A program made the translations under genes and the position numbers. The notes below the pieces were generated by a model that was given only the letters and a program-made list of their open reading frames with translations, was not told the origin of the DNA and made no database searches. Positions 1 through 11,309 of a stretch of DNA of 64,000 nucleotides are shown here, one piece after another. This DNA is from Aquatica leii (taxonomy: Eukaryota > Arthropoda > Insecta > Coleoptera > Lampyridae), in NCBI GenBank assembly GCA_035610365.1, contig CM069436.1:38013117-38077116 (forward strand), given 5' to 3'. Position 1 is the first letter of the stretch. Each line of letters starts with the position of its first letter.

Positions 1-905
1 TCCAATACATTGCACAGACAATGGCTCTCTGTTGGCTACTGTGATGGTTTTTACTGGTGCTTTTTGAATATTGTACATCAAATCTTTGTTATTAACCATG
101 TGCGCCGAACACCCACTATCGATGTACCATTTCTCGTTTTCTTTACTTGGAAAAACTGAGAAAACTGGAAAAGCTGTAACAAAACTTTCTTGCTTATTAT
201 TTTCTTTGGTCGTTGTTTTCTTTGGATGCTTACAAAACTTTGCAAAGTGTCCAAAGCCATTACAATTATAACATCGGGGACCTTATTTTTTACAGAAGGC
301 TTTGACTTCTGTTGGTTATTCTGTTGACGACCCTTTTTAGGTTAGAATAAAATGCACTGCTCGAATCTTCGGTTTTCACTTCTTGAAGCAATTTTGTTTT
401 TATAAAGTCTGCACTGATTCTTGCACCCGAGTTTTCTAACCTCATTATCATGAGTTTGTATTCATCAGATAAGCCTGCTAGCATTAGCGTGCCAAGCCAC
501 TCATCGTTCACTACGAAACGAATGTTTCTTACTTTATGAGCTGCTGTCATAATTCTGCTTACATAATCTTCTACACCGGTGCTATTCAAGTGACGTATTG
601 ATCAACTCCTTCAACAAGCCTACTTTTCTAGTTAACCCATTGTCATCGAAAGCTTTATGTAAACTGTCCCACACCTCTGTAGCAGTCTTACACTACTGAA
701 TATGTACATAGTTTTATGTTTTTATCAGCAAAATAAGTTTAGATTTGGCCTTCACGTCCTTCACTGGGTCAACGATGCTTTCTGCGCTATATTCTATGCA
801 CTCCCATAAACCCTCGTGCTCCAGATATGTTTTAATACAGAATTTCCACGTAGTGAAATTGTCTCGTCCATTCAACTTCTCGATATTAAACACATTTGAG
901 CTCAT
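1..905 (-). pseudogene. Copia retrotransposon gag and protease (5' part, runs off left edge)
   Basis: Read on the minus strand from the ATG at 905. The N-terminal gag segment (905-714) contains a LNGRDNF..W pattern typical of Copia gag. It continues through 589-290 (gag middle, with SDEYKLMI) to a CX2CX4HX4C zinc knuckle (CYNCNGFGHFAKFC, about 273-232). The start of the aspartic protease follows, with WYIDSGCSAHM at about 129-98. Gag would package the element RNA and the protease would cut the polyprotein. At least two frame changes (about 700-600 and about 345-290) and a stop just before the knuckle show it is decayed. Integrase and RT would lie left of base 1. Assignment to Copia (Pseudoviridae-type) rests on the knuckle plus the DSGCSAHM protease motif and is firm. 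Confidence 0.88.
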
Positions 906-1013
906 CTTGATAATTTTTACACGTGCTATGCGTTCCCGCCGATCGTTTTCAACCTCACATTTACTATTCGGTAAAACTTCAGAATTATTTCAGGTTTCTT
1001 TATAGAGAACCAC

Positions 1014-1025
1014 GCTCTGCTACCA
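1014..1025 (-). other. Primer binding site (tRNA-iMet) of the Copia element
   Basis: The plus strand reads GCTCTGCTACCA. This equals the 3' end of insect initiator tRNA-Met including CCA, so the minus strand is complementary to it. It lies between the gag start (905) and the LTR edge (1026), where a PBS should be. Confidence 0.75.
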
Positions 1026-1361
1026 TGTAGGGTTTTCTACAAATGAAGAACTTTAATAATTAAGTTTTATTAAGAGATTAACTCGGAGATTAAATACTGC
1101 GAAAACAAAATGTTGCACATTACAGTTAATTGACATTATATGGATTTTTTTTTGCTACATGTACATAGCGAACCTAAAAAGAATTATACAAATTGGGGTG
1201 CGTTCAATTTGCATCAGTTTTCGTTTGAATGCAACGGAATTAAATTTAGTAATAAAAAGCAAAACGGCGTTCCATAGAATTTACTGTAATCATGCAAAAA
1301 ACTTATTATCTTTATTTGGAAATCTTGACCTGTTTATAACATATTAAAACAGTGCACATGT
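1026..1361 (-). repeat. Copia 5' LTR (outer boundary uncertain)
   Basis: The inner edge is the TG at 1026-1027, directly next to the PBS, so on the minus strand the LTR ends in CA. A minus-strand AATAAA lies near 1070. The outer edge is a guess (…TTGTACA at about 1361), because the partner LTR lies outside the window and no duplication can be checked. Confidence 0.45.
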
Positions 1362-1639
1362 TGTACATGCAGACACTAGTTGTTGATCAGTGACGGCTCG
1401 TTAAGGTGTGCTACATTTACATCAGCATGAAATTTTCTTAAACGATGTGCATCTTGAAAGTTTTCAGTGACTATAATCACAATTGTTAACATAACTTAAA
1501 AAAAATGAAAAAATTCTTAACAAACAAAAAGGAACGACTTCAAAAAAATGCATCAAATAAAATGCACTAAAAAGTAAGAAATAATTTAATTTATTTACAA
1601 TTAGATAACGAAATGTTTATTTAGTAGAATGCAAACTTT

Positions 1640-2052
1640 CACGGCCGTTGTTTAATGTAGCACTGTTTTTCGGGTGTTGCCGCGTCACAACACTTTCTCT
1701 TAACGTTTCGCTGATCATGCTGTCAGCTTCTTCAGGAGATTTCTAAAGACTGATGTTATCGTCTTGCGTTCCTCGTTATATAGCGTCTTACGGCTCCGCT
1801 TCGCTGATCCGTGTCCGTTCTGGTCTGTTGATTTTTGTTCATAGTCGTCTGGTGACTTCTTGCATGTTCTTCGCGCAGCGTAGACCTCCATGTGTTGCTT
1901 AATCTATATCCATTCTCACGGTTGAAGTTGTTAGGATTTTTCATTATTTCCAGTGATTCGAGTATTATTCGCTGGTGATAGTGTTTGCTTTTACGTTCCC
2001 GTAATCAATCCGGTGATCTCCATTCTCATGTAGATGTTCCGCTACTGCAGAT
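1640..2052 (-). pseudogene. Penelope-like element, 3' end (GIY-YIG side of ORF)
   Basis: Minus-strand translation gives KSAVAEHLHENGDH (about 2050-2008). After one frame change it gives LESLEIMKNPNNFNRENGYR and NTWRSTL (1975-1880). This KSAVAEH…NFNRE(D/N)G(Y/L)RL pattern is the region at the C-terminal end of Penelope-like retroelement ORFs, next to the GIY-YIG endonuclease. The copy is truncated at its 5' side near 2052, where unrelated A/T-rich sequence begins. A second, longer copy lies at 29631-30660. It is non-functional. Confidence 0.7.
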
Positions 2053-2237
2053 TTGTTTTTTATTTACATAAAATTATTTTTTAAAGTTGATGCCAAACAC
2101 ATTCGAAATAAATTTATTACAACTAGCAAAGGAAATGTTAAGAATTAAGCATAATCCTACGTCAACGTAAATAATTTATGTAAATAAAATTTTTTAAGTC
2201 GGGTTTTTTGTTAAATTTTTTTTTATTATAAACTGCA

Positions 2238-2453
2238 CTAAAAAACACGCCGTGTAAAATTACGTTTAACAGTTTTATCTGCTTGATTTAGTTCTAAATT
2301 TGGAGTAGGCTTTCCGAGAGATTTTATTTCAATCTTTTCTTCTAACAGCATTCTTGGAAATTCATTTTTAAAAATAAATTTTACACTACTTTCAAAAGTT
2401 ACGTACGATAAATATATCGTTACTCTTAGAACACGTTGTACACGTTCTACCAA
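2238..2453 (-). pseudogene. Possible hAT-type (ZMYM1-like) transposase N-terminal fragment
   Basis: A 71-residue reading frame contains LGKPTPNLELNQADKTVKRN. It resembles the (I/L)GRPTP…FTRHF segment that precedes the zinc finger in ZMYM1-like hAT transposases. There is no zinc finger or catalytic domain downstream. The match is from memory of the family only and could be chance. Confidence 0.3.
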
Positions 2454-2459
2454 CCAATA

Positions 2460-3774
2460 TCTACTGAAGCGCGGGCTATAACAACGCCCGTTCGCACATT
2501 AAATCTGCATATAAAAATTTTGTAGTGAGGATTGCGACGTTACGTTACGATGATCTGTTACATATAATTATATATTTATATTATATAATTAATAATTGTA
2601 CCCCAAATATAAATAAGTATTTAATTTACGTTGCTTTGAACGACGACTATATTAAATGAATGTTTTAGAGTAATAAAAAATAGTTGATTCTTATATCCTT
2701 TTAATATGTTTAAATATTTTAATTTATAATAATTTGTACGTTTTTTTTTGTCTCATATAAGAAAACCACACCTCTAGCATGCTAATAATAATTTTATAAT
2801 ATAGTATCTTTACTGCTTTGATATTTATTAGAGAAGACCGACTGATACTCTAAATCAGCAAAGAACGAGTAGTTAATAACATGTATACAATCACAGTTTC
2901 TTTATGAGCTATGGTTTTATAAACAATTTAACAAACAAAATATCTATACTGGTGATATACCATTCGAATAAAAAGAATCAATAATGTCCTTTGATTTAAA
3001 CTTAAATTAAACTTTTAAAAATAAATATGGGGTGTGTATGATTAGCTGGCAAACGACATCGTTTTATGCATGAAGTAAAATGACAATTTGGTGATTATGG
3101 CCAGCAAAATTTTTTTATTGGAATATTAAATGTTGGTATTACTTGTGACAGAAATTATTGTTTTTATACTAACATAAACAACCAAAAAAACTAATAGATA
3201 TAATTTTGTTTTTGCAAAAAAAAGATCAATGATAAACAGTTGACATAGTTACCATAGCAGGCTTTAAATGTAGTCATTCTGTTGCCAAAAAATCAAGTTG
3301 AAGAGATTATTCTTTCTGGGTGTAACACTTCTAATGTCACTGAGTATAATATAGGTTATGAACAATGTGCGTGTTAACAACTAAAATCACATTATTTAAT
3401 TTACTATAAATTATAAATACTAATAAATCACAATTAAATAATGGAATAATGCATGAATTTAATTATATTTACGTTTAAGTTAAGCACGTGCTTTTTGTGC
3501 TACTATGTTAAACCGCCACTGACAATGAGTCTAATCGCAACGCAAAAGGCGGGATTTTATATCAATAGGTTCTTGCGTTTATCTTCTTTTTATTTGGTTA
3601 CTTCTATAGTAAGGAATAATTAAAAAAATTAAGTAAATGTTTAAAACTTCTTACAAGTATTATATTGAATACGTAAATAAATTATTGCAGTTTTTCATGC
3701 AAATGAATGCTTTATTTAAAAAAATTAGTAAAAAAGATGTCATTAAAAGCATTTTCCATTAGCCATTATCTTCT
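2460..3774. other. AT-rich gap, no gene seen
   Basis: I see no conserved coding frame, RNA gene or convincing repeat here. The right end merges into the decayed 3' region of the LINE on the minus strand. Confidence 0.5.
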
Positions 3775-5916
3775 TTCATATTTCTGGCTGCATACTAATA
3801 CCATGTCATAGAAACGATTTATCTTTAGAGGTCGTCTACAAATCGAGTCATTTTTTATCATCCTTATAAAAATAAAAGTGCTGATCAAGCATCTTGTTGA
3901 TTGTTTTGTTCTAGTTTTCTGATGGCCTTCCTCTTGATCTTTGTGGTGTAATATTTGTTTCCCATATTTGTTTTCGTCTTGTGTTGTGTCATTTTAATTG
4001 TTTTTCTTCTATGATTTTACTCAATGGTTTTAATTGGAGTTTTTCTCTCATATTTGTATTTTTATGCGATCTAGTTTTGTCATTCCTTTAACTCTTCTTA
4101 GGTATTTCATTTAGCTTGTAACTTATTTTTTTGTTTTACTGAGAGTGTTCAGGATTCACAGCCAAATGTTAAAAGAAGCACATACTTTTTTTTGTATATT
4201 ATGTACGTATTTTGGGATATTTCTTTTCTGGTTATAAATTTATTATTTAGCGCACGGTAAACTTTAACTGCTAAATATTTATTCTTTTCAACTTGTTTAA
4301 TTTCTTCTCCAAGTATGTCTATCTTCACAACTTCTTTCTCTTTAGCTATAACCATTACTTTTGTTTTTCTATAGTTCATTTTCATGCCGTATTCAATAAT
4401 TTCACGAGCTTATATCTCTAGATTGTTTTTCAGTTTTATTGCTTTTGATGCAAATAGTAGCAGGTCGTCAGCGAACGCGCACTCGATTATTTTTGTTGGT
4501 ACTAAATTTTTATAGCCAAAGTGTAGTTTTGTAGTTGTTTGATTACAATTTTTTTATAATGTCGTCTATCATTAAATTAAAAAGTATTGGGCTAAGTACT
4601 GCTCCTTGTTGTAGTCCTTCATCGGTGGTAAACTCTTCTGAATTTATTTTATTTGTCCTTACGTAGCTTCTATTGTTCCTATACAAACTTTTTATGGAGT
4701 TTATCCTCCTTTTTTTCCATACTTTTACACACTTTTTCGCTTGGTAGTCTATCAAATTCATTTTCTAAATCTACAAAAGCCAAGTAGGTATGTACTTACG
4801 TTTTGCGTTAACGTTTTATCGATTATTTGGTTTAGAGTAAAGATGTGGTCTTGGATACTACGACCTTTGCAAAATCCGCTTTGGGATTCTGTAAAATAAT
4901 TATTGATTTTTGGCGTCAGTCTGTGTTCTAGAATTCTTTCAAATATTTTCCTAGCTATGCTCAACAACGTAATACCTCTGTACTTTGCACAATTTGTTTT
5001 ATCACCGGATTTAAATCAGATCAGTAAAATCACTCCCACTTCTGAGTCTTGAGTTATTCATTCTTCAGTACAAACTTTTTTAAATATCTCTAACAGCATT
5101 AATCTTCTAATATTCCCCATGTTTTTTTATAATATCTGGTCCAATGCCATCGTCCTGCTGCTTTGCCGTTTTTAATTTTTTTAATAACTTTGTTGACTTC
5201 CTGTGTCGTTATATTGTCTGTTTCAGTCGCACTAGTTATTTTTGGATTTTTATTTTTGCACTGTTCTTTATTTGTTTTATTTTATTGTTGTGTTAATAGT
5301 TCTTGAAAATATTCTTTCCATCTTTGCATTATTTTAGTTTCTTTGGTTATTATTTCCCCATTTTTGTTCTAAATGTGTCCTAAATTATGTTGATTTTGTT
5401 TTCTTGCGTTTTTCATTACTTTGTAAAATAATTTTTGGTTGCTTTTACTGTCGTGATTCATACATTTGCCAAACTCTTCCCATGGTCTTTTTTTTTCTTT
5501 TACTACTAAATCCTTGACTCATTTTCTTGGTTTTTTGTATTCCGTGTTCGTTGTTACTGTTTTTTTTTCAAGTATTTTTTTTAAATTTTAATCTGTATTT
5601 TAACGTCTTTTTAAACATGCTGTTTGTCTCTTATTTCCGTTTAATTTTGTTGTGCGACACGATTTTTCAGCTGCATTTAGTAGGATGTTTTTAAACGTCT
5701 GCCACATATCTTCTAGACCTTTGAGTTTAAAAGAGTTTGCTATTTGGTCATAATTTTGTTTTATTATTGTTTTAAATTTGTTTGCCTTTTCATAATTTCT
5801 TAGTTTGTATTTTTTAATTTTGTTGTAATACAGTTTCGTATTATTCTTTATTTGTTCATTTTCTAGGTTTGTATAAGGTTTCTTGTTTATTTTTGCTACT
5901 AACGTAGTTGTCAGTG
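3775..5916 (-). pseudogene. LINE reverse transcriptase, 3' half (split by piggyBac)
   Basis: Minus-strand fragments appear in the order of a LINE ORF2. The endonuclease-RT linker comes first (KKYKLRNYEKANKF, 5895-5600). RT blocks follow: IARKIFERILEHRL…SQSGFCKGRS (4967-4758) and LQQGAVLSPILFNLMIDDII (4610-4545). Then come MKMNYRKTKVMVI (4385 on) and a decayed C-terminus with TFGCES, KIIEEKQLKWH-like and RGRPSENW-like segments down to about 3775. Many frameshifts and stops are present. This is an APE-type non-LTR retrotransposon. I cannot fix the clade by eye, but the same family recurs at 57110-59470. Confidence 0.8.
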
Positions 5917-6244
5917 TTAACACGTTCGCTGTCCTATAACCCACGTATGAGTCATGTCTTATTATCTCTGTAAGTCCTGTGTACCTTATTTGGCTCACGT
6001 TTTAGTTCAATTTTATATGGAATTTTAAGACGGACGGTCGACAAATTGGCAGGTTAATACAGTAATATAACAAGGTAGGTTTGTAAGGTATAGCATTGAC
6101 CTATATTCGGAACATGGATTTGGATAATAAATAACTAGTTACTACATTATTTTATACGGTATATACTTACAATAAAAGAATGTTTGTTTCCAAATCTCTT
6201 TTATTTTCACTTTATAAACATGATGTAAACATGAAAATGCAATA

Positions 6245-7141
6245 TTATATACTAGTGAGCCTTATTATAACAAGGTAGGCAGTATGCATAGGAACATTCT
6301 GAGCAATACGTTGTTTTTTTTTGGTTTTCTTAGCTGCATCTTTTGCATTGAAACCTTGGGACTTCAGCATTAAATAACATCTATGGCACCGTTTTCCGAA
6401 CCGTGCACCTTTATCATCTCTCACCTCTTGTAATTTGTGACTAGATATCTTAGGCTTTTTTGGTAGAGCCGCTACGTAGTTCTGTTTAGAGTCATTGAGA
6501 TTCAGGAGATCTTTCACAACTGACTCTGGATACTGAAGTATCGTAAGATTTTTACCAGTAACTTAAAAATAATGTGAGAGTTGATTAAGGTGGTGCTGGA
6601 TACAAGTTCGATAAAAAATTTTTTATACCATACCAATGATTAGCGCAGTGACGTATAGTAACTTGATAGCTGGCCAGAAATGTCAACACCTTGTTTTCCC
6701 CTATTATACTCTAGTATACCTTTCGGTTTCATTTTCTTGGTTTTTTGTATTCCGTGTCCGTTGTTACTGTTTCATCAGGAGAGTCATGTATTCTTCTATT
6801 TCTTTTTTAAATTGGTTTATCTAAACCTTGTCTGTGTTTTCAATGGTACCTAGCTGTTTGTTTCTTATTTGCGTTTAACTTTAATGTGCACCACGATTTT
6901 TCAGCTGCATTTAGTAAGATGTTTTTTTTTCATAATTTCTTAGTTTGTATGTTTTAGTTTTGTTGTAATCCAGTTTTCTATTCTTCTTTGTTTGTTCATT
7001 TTCTAGCAAAGTTATGATTTTGTAAGTTCTAGTCCCGTCTTGCTCCTCATTGTTTGCAAAATGCCAGCATCTTAACATTAAAACAAATCTATTGGAAGAC
7101 GATGAAAAAGAGTATGGTGATATATTAGGTAATTTTTCCAA
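6245..7141 (-). pseudogene. piggyBac transposase remnants
   Basis: Residues at 7141-7007 (EKLPNISPYSFSSSSNRF…LRCWHFANNEE) match the conserved region ahead of the catalytic core of PGBD-type transposases (RF…LHFADN pattern). The segment 6517-6245, with one frame change, encodes the C-terminal cysteine-rich zinc domain: RCHRCY, then TTYCSECS, then YCLPCYNKAH. The DDD catalytic core between them is missing, and a LINE fragment sits in its place. The protein cannot be active. Confidence 0.8.
6727..7006 (-). mobile_element. LINE fragment nested in the piggyBac copy
   Basis: This stretch is a diverged duplicate of the LINE linker sequence at about 5520-5870. Shared text on the plus strand includes ttttcttggttttttgtatt and cacgatttttcagctgcatt. 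It replaces the core of the piggyBac gene, so it arrived after, or recombined into, the piggyBac copy. Confidence 0.65.
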
Positions 7142-7366
7142 TAGCTTGATATAGAAAGAAACTATAGAATGCCCATAACTAGAATCCGTCCTGAAGAAAT
7201 GGTAAAATTATATATTACAAGAACGAACCAAATATGACTCATTGGACTTCAAGCATATAATTTTTTAATATCAAAGTCCCATGACCAAAATGTAGTACAT
7301 CAGTTTTTTATATGAAGGACTGCAGTGCATTATTATGATTCCTTATATGGACAGTGAACGTGTTAA

Positions 7367-8905
7367 TTTCTGGTTGTCTATTAACTCTAACACCGTTCTT
7401 CTTTGTTCTTTATCAATTAAAATGTAGTCTATGATGGACTTTACATTTTTAGTTGGCGCTTTTCTTGTAGATTTATGTACGTTCTTGTGTTAATAAAAGG
7501 TGTTTGCAATTATAAGGTTATTTTCCTTACAGTACTCTATTATTCTTTTTCCATTATTATTCTTAACGTCTTCACCATGTATTCCTATTATGTCTTCGTT
7601 ATGTGATTTCTTCCGACTCTACTAGTTAAGTCGCCTATATTCACTCCCTTAATTATTTCAGTTGTTTTGTTTAACTTTTCCCAGAATTTTTCTTTTACCT
7701 CCACTTTTGCATCTTTGTTTGGGCCTTATGTTATAATTATTGTTATTATTTCATTATAATTTTTAGTTCTACACTTAAAATTCTTTCCGAGACATATGTC
7801 TATTTGTTGAGTCTAGTTTTACACGATTTGTTTATGATCCATGCTACCCCAGCCTTAGCTCTCTGCTCTAGTGGAACACCACCCTAGATTAATACATGTT
7901 TACATTTATTTTTATTATTCGGCTTCCTTTTTTTGTTTCTGTTATTGCTAAAATGTTTAGCTTTGCCTCTGTATATTCTTGTACTAGTTCAGTCTCTTTT
8001 CCGATTATTCTCCTAATATTCTATGTAGCTCATTTCCAAAATACTTTTTTGTTGGTTTGATTTTTGTTATTTTCCAGTGTTCTGTGCTATAATCTTTGCG
8101 TATTTGTCGTCACTACTGTCTTGATCACCATATCTAGTTTTCTTAAATTTGCAGTTGTTTTGTTGTTTTTCAGTTAGTTCATTTTCTTATTCCTGACAAG
8201 TATCCATCCATTTATGGAGATTTTTATTTGATACATAACTTTTACTGTTGATCCTTTCTCTTTTTCTAGTATGGCTATTTTTCGAATTTTTCTTTGTATT
8301 TGTCTTTCGTTGAATGTTAAGTCATCATCGATAAATTTGTTCTCCAAGTAGTTACTGTTTATTGGTCATGATTTCTATGTTATTTTTCAATTGCTCTAAT
8401 TTTACTACCAATCTATTTTTATCTATTTCATACACTTTTTTAATTTTTGAATTTATTCTTAATTATTCTTTTATAAAATTTTTCAATCTTCATTTGGTTT
8501 TGATCGTTGCTTGTAATTTTCAATCCATTAATGACCACATTGTTTCTTTTTTTATTTTTTCGTGAGCTTCTAATTTGTTTTCTAGTTGTTCTACTTTGTT
8601 CTGTAGTTGTAGAGTTTCTTTTTCTTTTTTAATGTTTTTTATTGTCCATTTTTCTATTGTTGTTTTTAATTCTTCTCTTAATGCTTTTATTTTAGTTGCT
8701 TGGATTTCTAATTGTTCTTTTAACTGTTTATTGTTTTCTATTATTTCCATTTTAACCTTTATTTTCCTGTTTTATCTCTCTAATATCTTGGCTAAGGTTT
8801 ATTATTAATTGTTTTAAATCCTCTATTTTTAATTCGTGTATAATTGTTTCAGAGCTTCGTTCAGGTATATTTTGAGTTTTCTTGCTTACTTTGGACACTT
8901 CACTT
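7367..8905 (-). pseudogene. LINE 5' half: coiled-coil ORF1-like region and APE endonuclease
   Basis: A 76-residue frame at 8750-8520 is rich in K/E and heptad-like (QLKEQLEIQATKIKALREEL), consistent with an ORF1 coiled coil. From about 7900 to 7370 the minus strand reads as a decayed APE-type endonuclease: AGVA-like, a YVSERIL..EL stretch, the R-GNI-T-DLN-like region, NGKR-I-FC-like and the I-DYI-like block. Stops and frame breaks are many. It continues into the RT half across the piggyBac insertion. Confidence 0.65.
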
Positions 8906-8925
8906 TCTTGTGTTGTTAATTCATA

Positions 8926-9540
8926 TCAACTCAATAGGATTAAATTCACAGTAATACGAAATGCGATTGTATGACTCTGACAAAATTTTGGCATGATGGC
9001 AACCTTTTTAACAAGATGCAAAAGTTCAGTTTTTACCATAACTGATAGGTAAATAATCGATTTGTTTTCCAACCAAGCTTGTATGTCTGCTTTTTTCGTT
9101 CCTGAATTTGGAATTTTCTCTGTTTTCTTACTATGATCAGGAGCATTATACACCACAATCACAGAATTTTGGGCCAAGCGGCCTAGAATTTGTGAAAACC
9201 AGTTTCCAAAAACTGCTCTAGTCATTTCTTTATAATGATCTTTAGTTTTCTTAGTTTCAAAGCATAGCAAACTAAAAGAACCGTTTTCAAAACCTACTTG
9301 AAATATTATACGACTATTTCCTTTGCTTGAAAGGTCTTTTCACCTTATCGTTAATCTTTTTATGAAAACTTCGCTCGGAGTTACGATTATTGTGTCTTTT
9401 CGTACTGGCTACAGTATGACCACCGTTCAACTAGGTTTTATCTAAGGTTTCATCTAAAAAATGCAATATCTGGCTCTATTCCCTGTACTTTCGGATTTCT
9501 CGCAGAAAAAGTCGTATTCAGGCAATGATCTCGTTTTTTT
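8926..9540 (-). pseudogene. Mariner/IS630-like DDE transposase fragment
   Basis: Minus-strand frames read, in order, IRKYRE, an H-FLDET-like first Asp block (about 9500-9440), and then KKTKDHYKEMTRAVFGNWF…LGRLAQNSVIVVYNAPDHS (9250-9140) followed by KADIQAWLENK. This is the DDE_3 superfamily arrangement found in many insect genomes. The second Asp, normally in VMDNAPYHS, reads VVYNAP here, so the catalytic residue is lost. Stops upstream confirm it is dead. Confidence 0.75.
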
Positions 9541-9805
9541 TAAGAATGCTATTGCGTGATATTTTTGAAAATCTATAACGCAAAACCACAATCACATTAA
9601 AAAATAAATAAGTATAAATACATAATTTGTTACTCACCGAAATATAATTTTTTTAATTAATAAACTTATCGTAGTCCTTTTCAATTGAGGTAGATATTAA
9701 TTTTACTGCAAAGTCGCTAACATTCTATTCAGAGGCAAATCATTTCTAACACAAAAAAAGATGTAATAAACGTCGAATAGGTCTTTTAGCTGCATCATCA
9801 TTCTT

Positions 9806-10577
9806 TGTTACGTGCAAAATTTTTCTAACGTAATACCCTGTATATTGAATTAAAATTAGATTCCGGTTTTGACACCCTCGGCCGATCTTTTCTTGTGACT
9901 GTCATTTTACGACGAAATCGTTAAGCTATCAACTGCATAAAATGGCCTGTGCCGCTTAAAGAAAATTTCGAATGACATCCTCAATAATGGAAATCAAATT
10001 ATAATTTCATTGCGCTTGTAAAATAATTACTCGATTGTGAGTAAGTTTATTTAATTATTTTATCGCTGTCAGAAAAGTCACTCACGGAACTTTGGCTAGT
10101 GTTAATTCCGTAATTACTATCATTGTTTTAATACCATTAAGGTAGTTTCATTAATTATTCTGTGTATATCGCATGCTGTGTACAAACAATATTTACTACG
10201 CAATTTTCTTCGCTGTTCGCTTCGACTTAACCTACATATGTATTGTGTGTTGCCGATACTGCTGGCATTTATGCACTGAGAATTAGATATACTTGTGTTA
10301 ATCATCTACGTTACTAAATTAAAGTTTTTATACCTGTTAATCTTTCTTTTATGGTAACATACCTTTCTCTTTTATTCTGGTTACCCGAACATCAGAGTAA
10401 CAAGGATTACGAACCTAAAAATTCGTTACAAGCTTGGACCGTCTGTCTTGATCGAGGCAGAAGTGTTAATTATAAATGATCTGGCGCCCTTACTTATTAT
10501 TCTCTTGAACCTCCCCTATCTCCGACTGTGTGAGTTGGCCGTGCAAGGTTCGTAAGACCTAAAGCTTGTAAAAAATT
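9806..10577 (-). repeat. LTR-like copy A (same family as the solo LTR at 15862)
   Basis: Read on the minus strand, this aligns with the 15862-17324 LTR. It shares the opening TTACAAGCTTT…ACGAACCTTGCACGGCCAAC, an aagggcgccag block, matching segments near 10250 and 9870, and the end …GTAACA at 9806. It is shorter, about 770 versus 1463 bp, so it carries an internal deletion. It overlaps the left arm of the palindrome at 10508-10675. Confidence 0.7.
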
Positions 10578-10675
10578 TTTAGGTTCGCAAAAAAAAATAA
10601 ACAAAAATTTGTTACAAGCTTTAGGTTTTACGAACCTTGCACGGCCAACTCACACAGTCGGAGATAGGGGAGGTT
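10508..10675. repeat. 64-bp-arm palindrome made of two LTR ends, head to head
   Basis: Arms 10508-10571 and 10612-10675 are inverted copies with one mismatch (63/64), separated by 40 nt. Each arm is the first 64 nt of the TGTTACAAGC LTR family. The right arm begins with the intact TG at 10610-10611. The right copy is otherwise lost after 10675. Confidence 0.9.
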
Positions 10676-10679
10676 ATTT

Positions 10680-11084
10680 ATAATTTGGGTCTTAGCTCTA
10701 TAAGGGGTGTTCCTCGGTACTAGGTTTAAAGATATTAATAATGCGTTCCTTGTCATCAAACGAATAATGCCGAACTGTTCGTTTTTTAGGTGAAAACAGG
10801 GACTTAGCTTAATCCATAATTAAATAAATGAATAACCTAAAACCGAAAATATAACTTTATCATGTAATTATTAATGAATCATTTCACTGCGCACGTAAAT
10901 ATACACAAATGTACACCAAAGTATTGAAAAATACTATTTTGTCAAATGAATGGAAATAACAGAAGCTTAAAACCGAGGATAGTAAATATAGAGGGTTGCC
11001 TAGAAGTTGTTTATAAGAATTTCTAATTATCCTTGTTTATTTAAACTTATTTACATTATATTAGATATTGAGGTGTAATTTTAC
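10680..11084. other. Gap, nothing recognised
   Basis: AT-rich sequence with no coherent coding frame or repeat that I can identify. Confidence 0.5.
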
Positions 11085-11300
11085 AATGCCAGGAACAAGG
11101 TGCGCTATGTTCGGTTGCATAATAACTTAATTACAACCAAAAGCGAAAACCTCAAGATTATACATCATAGATTTCCAAAAGGTACCGATTTAGCGGTCTC
11201 TACAATTAAAAACGAATTGATCAGGTGCTGTAAAAGGGCTGACAAGGTGAACCTTAACACTAGCTTTGTTTCACTAATTTCACACACAAAATGAATTATT
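11085..11300 (+). pseudogene. THAP-domain pseudogene fragment
   Basis: From the ATG at 11085 the frame reads MPGTRCAMFGC, the start of a THAP zinc finger (CX2-4C). It then breaks after one frame change into ITTKSENLKIIHHRFPK…IKNELIRCCKRAD…NTSFV. The FPK block and the spacing fit a THAP domain. The final CX2H pair is destroyed. THAP domains bind DNA in P-element-type transposases and host regulators. No partner domain follows within 1 kb, so it is a relic. Confidence 0.55.
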
Positions 11301-11309
11301 AGGTTTTTA

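Larger units (their letters stand above)
5921..7362 (-). mobile_element. piggyBac-type DNA transposon, internally deleted and inserted into LINE
   Basis: TTAA duplications lie at 5917-5920 and 7363-7366. The terminal inverted repeats are CACGTTCGCTGTCC (left) and CACGTTCACTGTCC as reverse complement (right), 13 of 14 matching. The 1442-bp element holds piggyBac transposase remnants on the minus strand. It interrupts the LINE between its endonuclease (right) and the linker (left). TTAA targeting is diagnostic of the superfamily. Confidence 0.9.
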
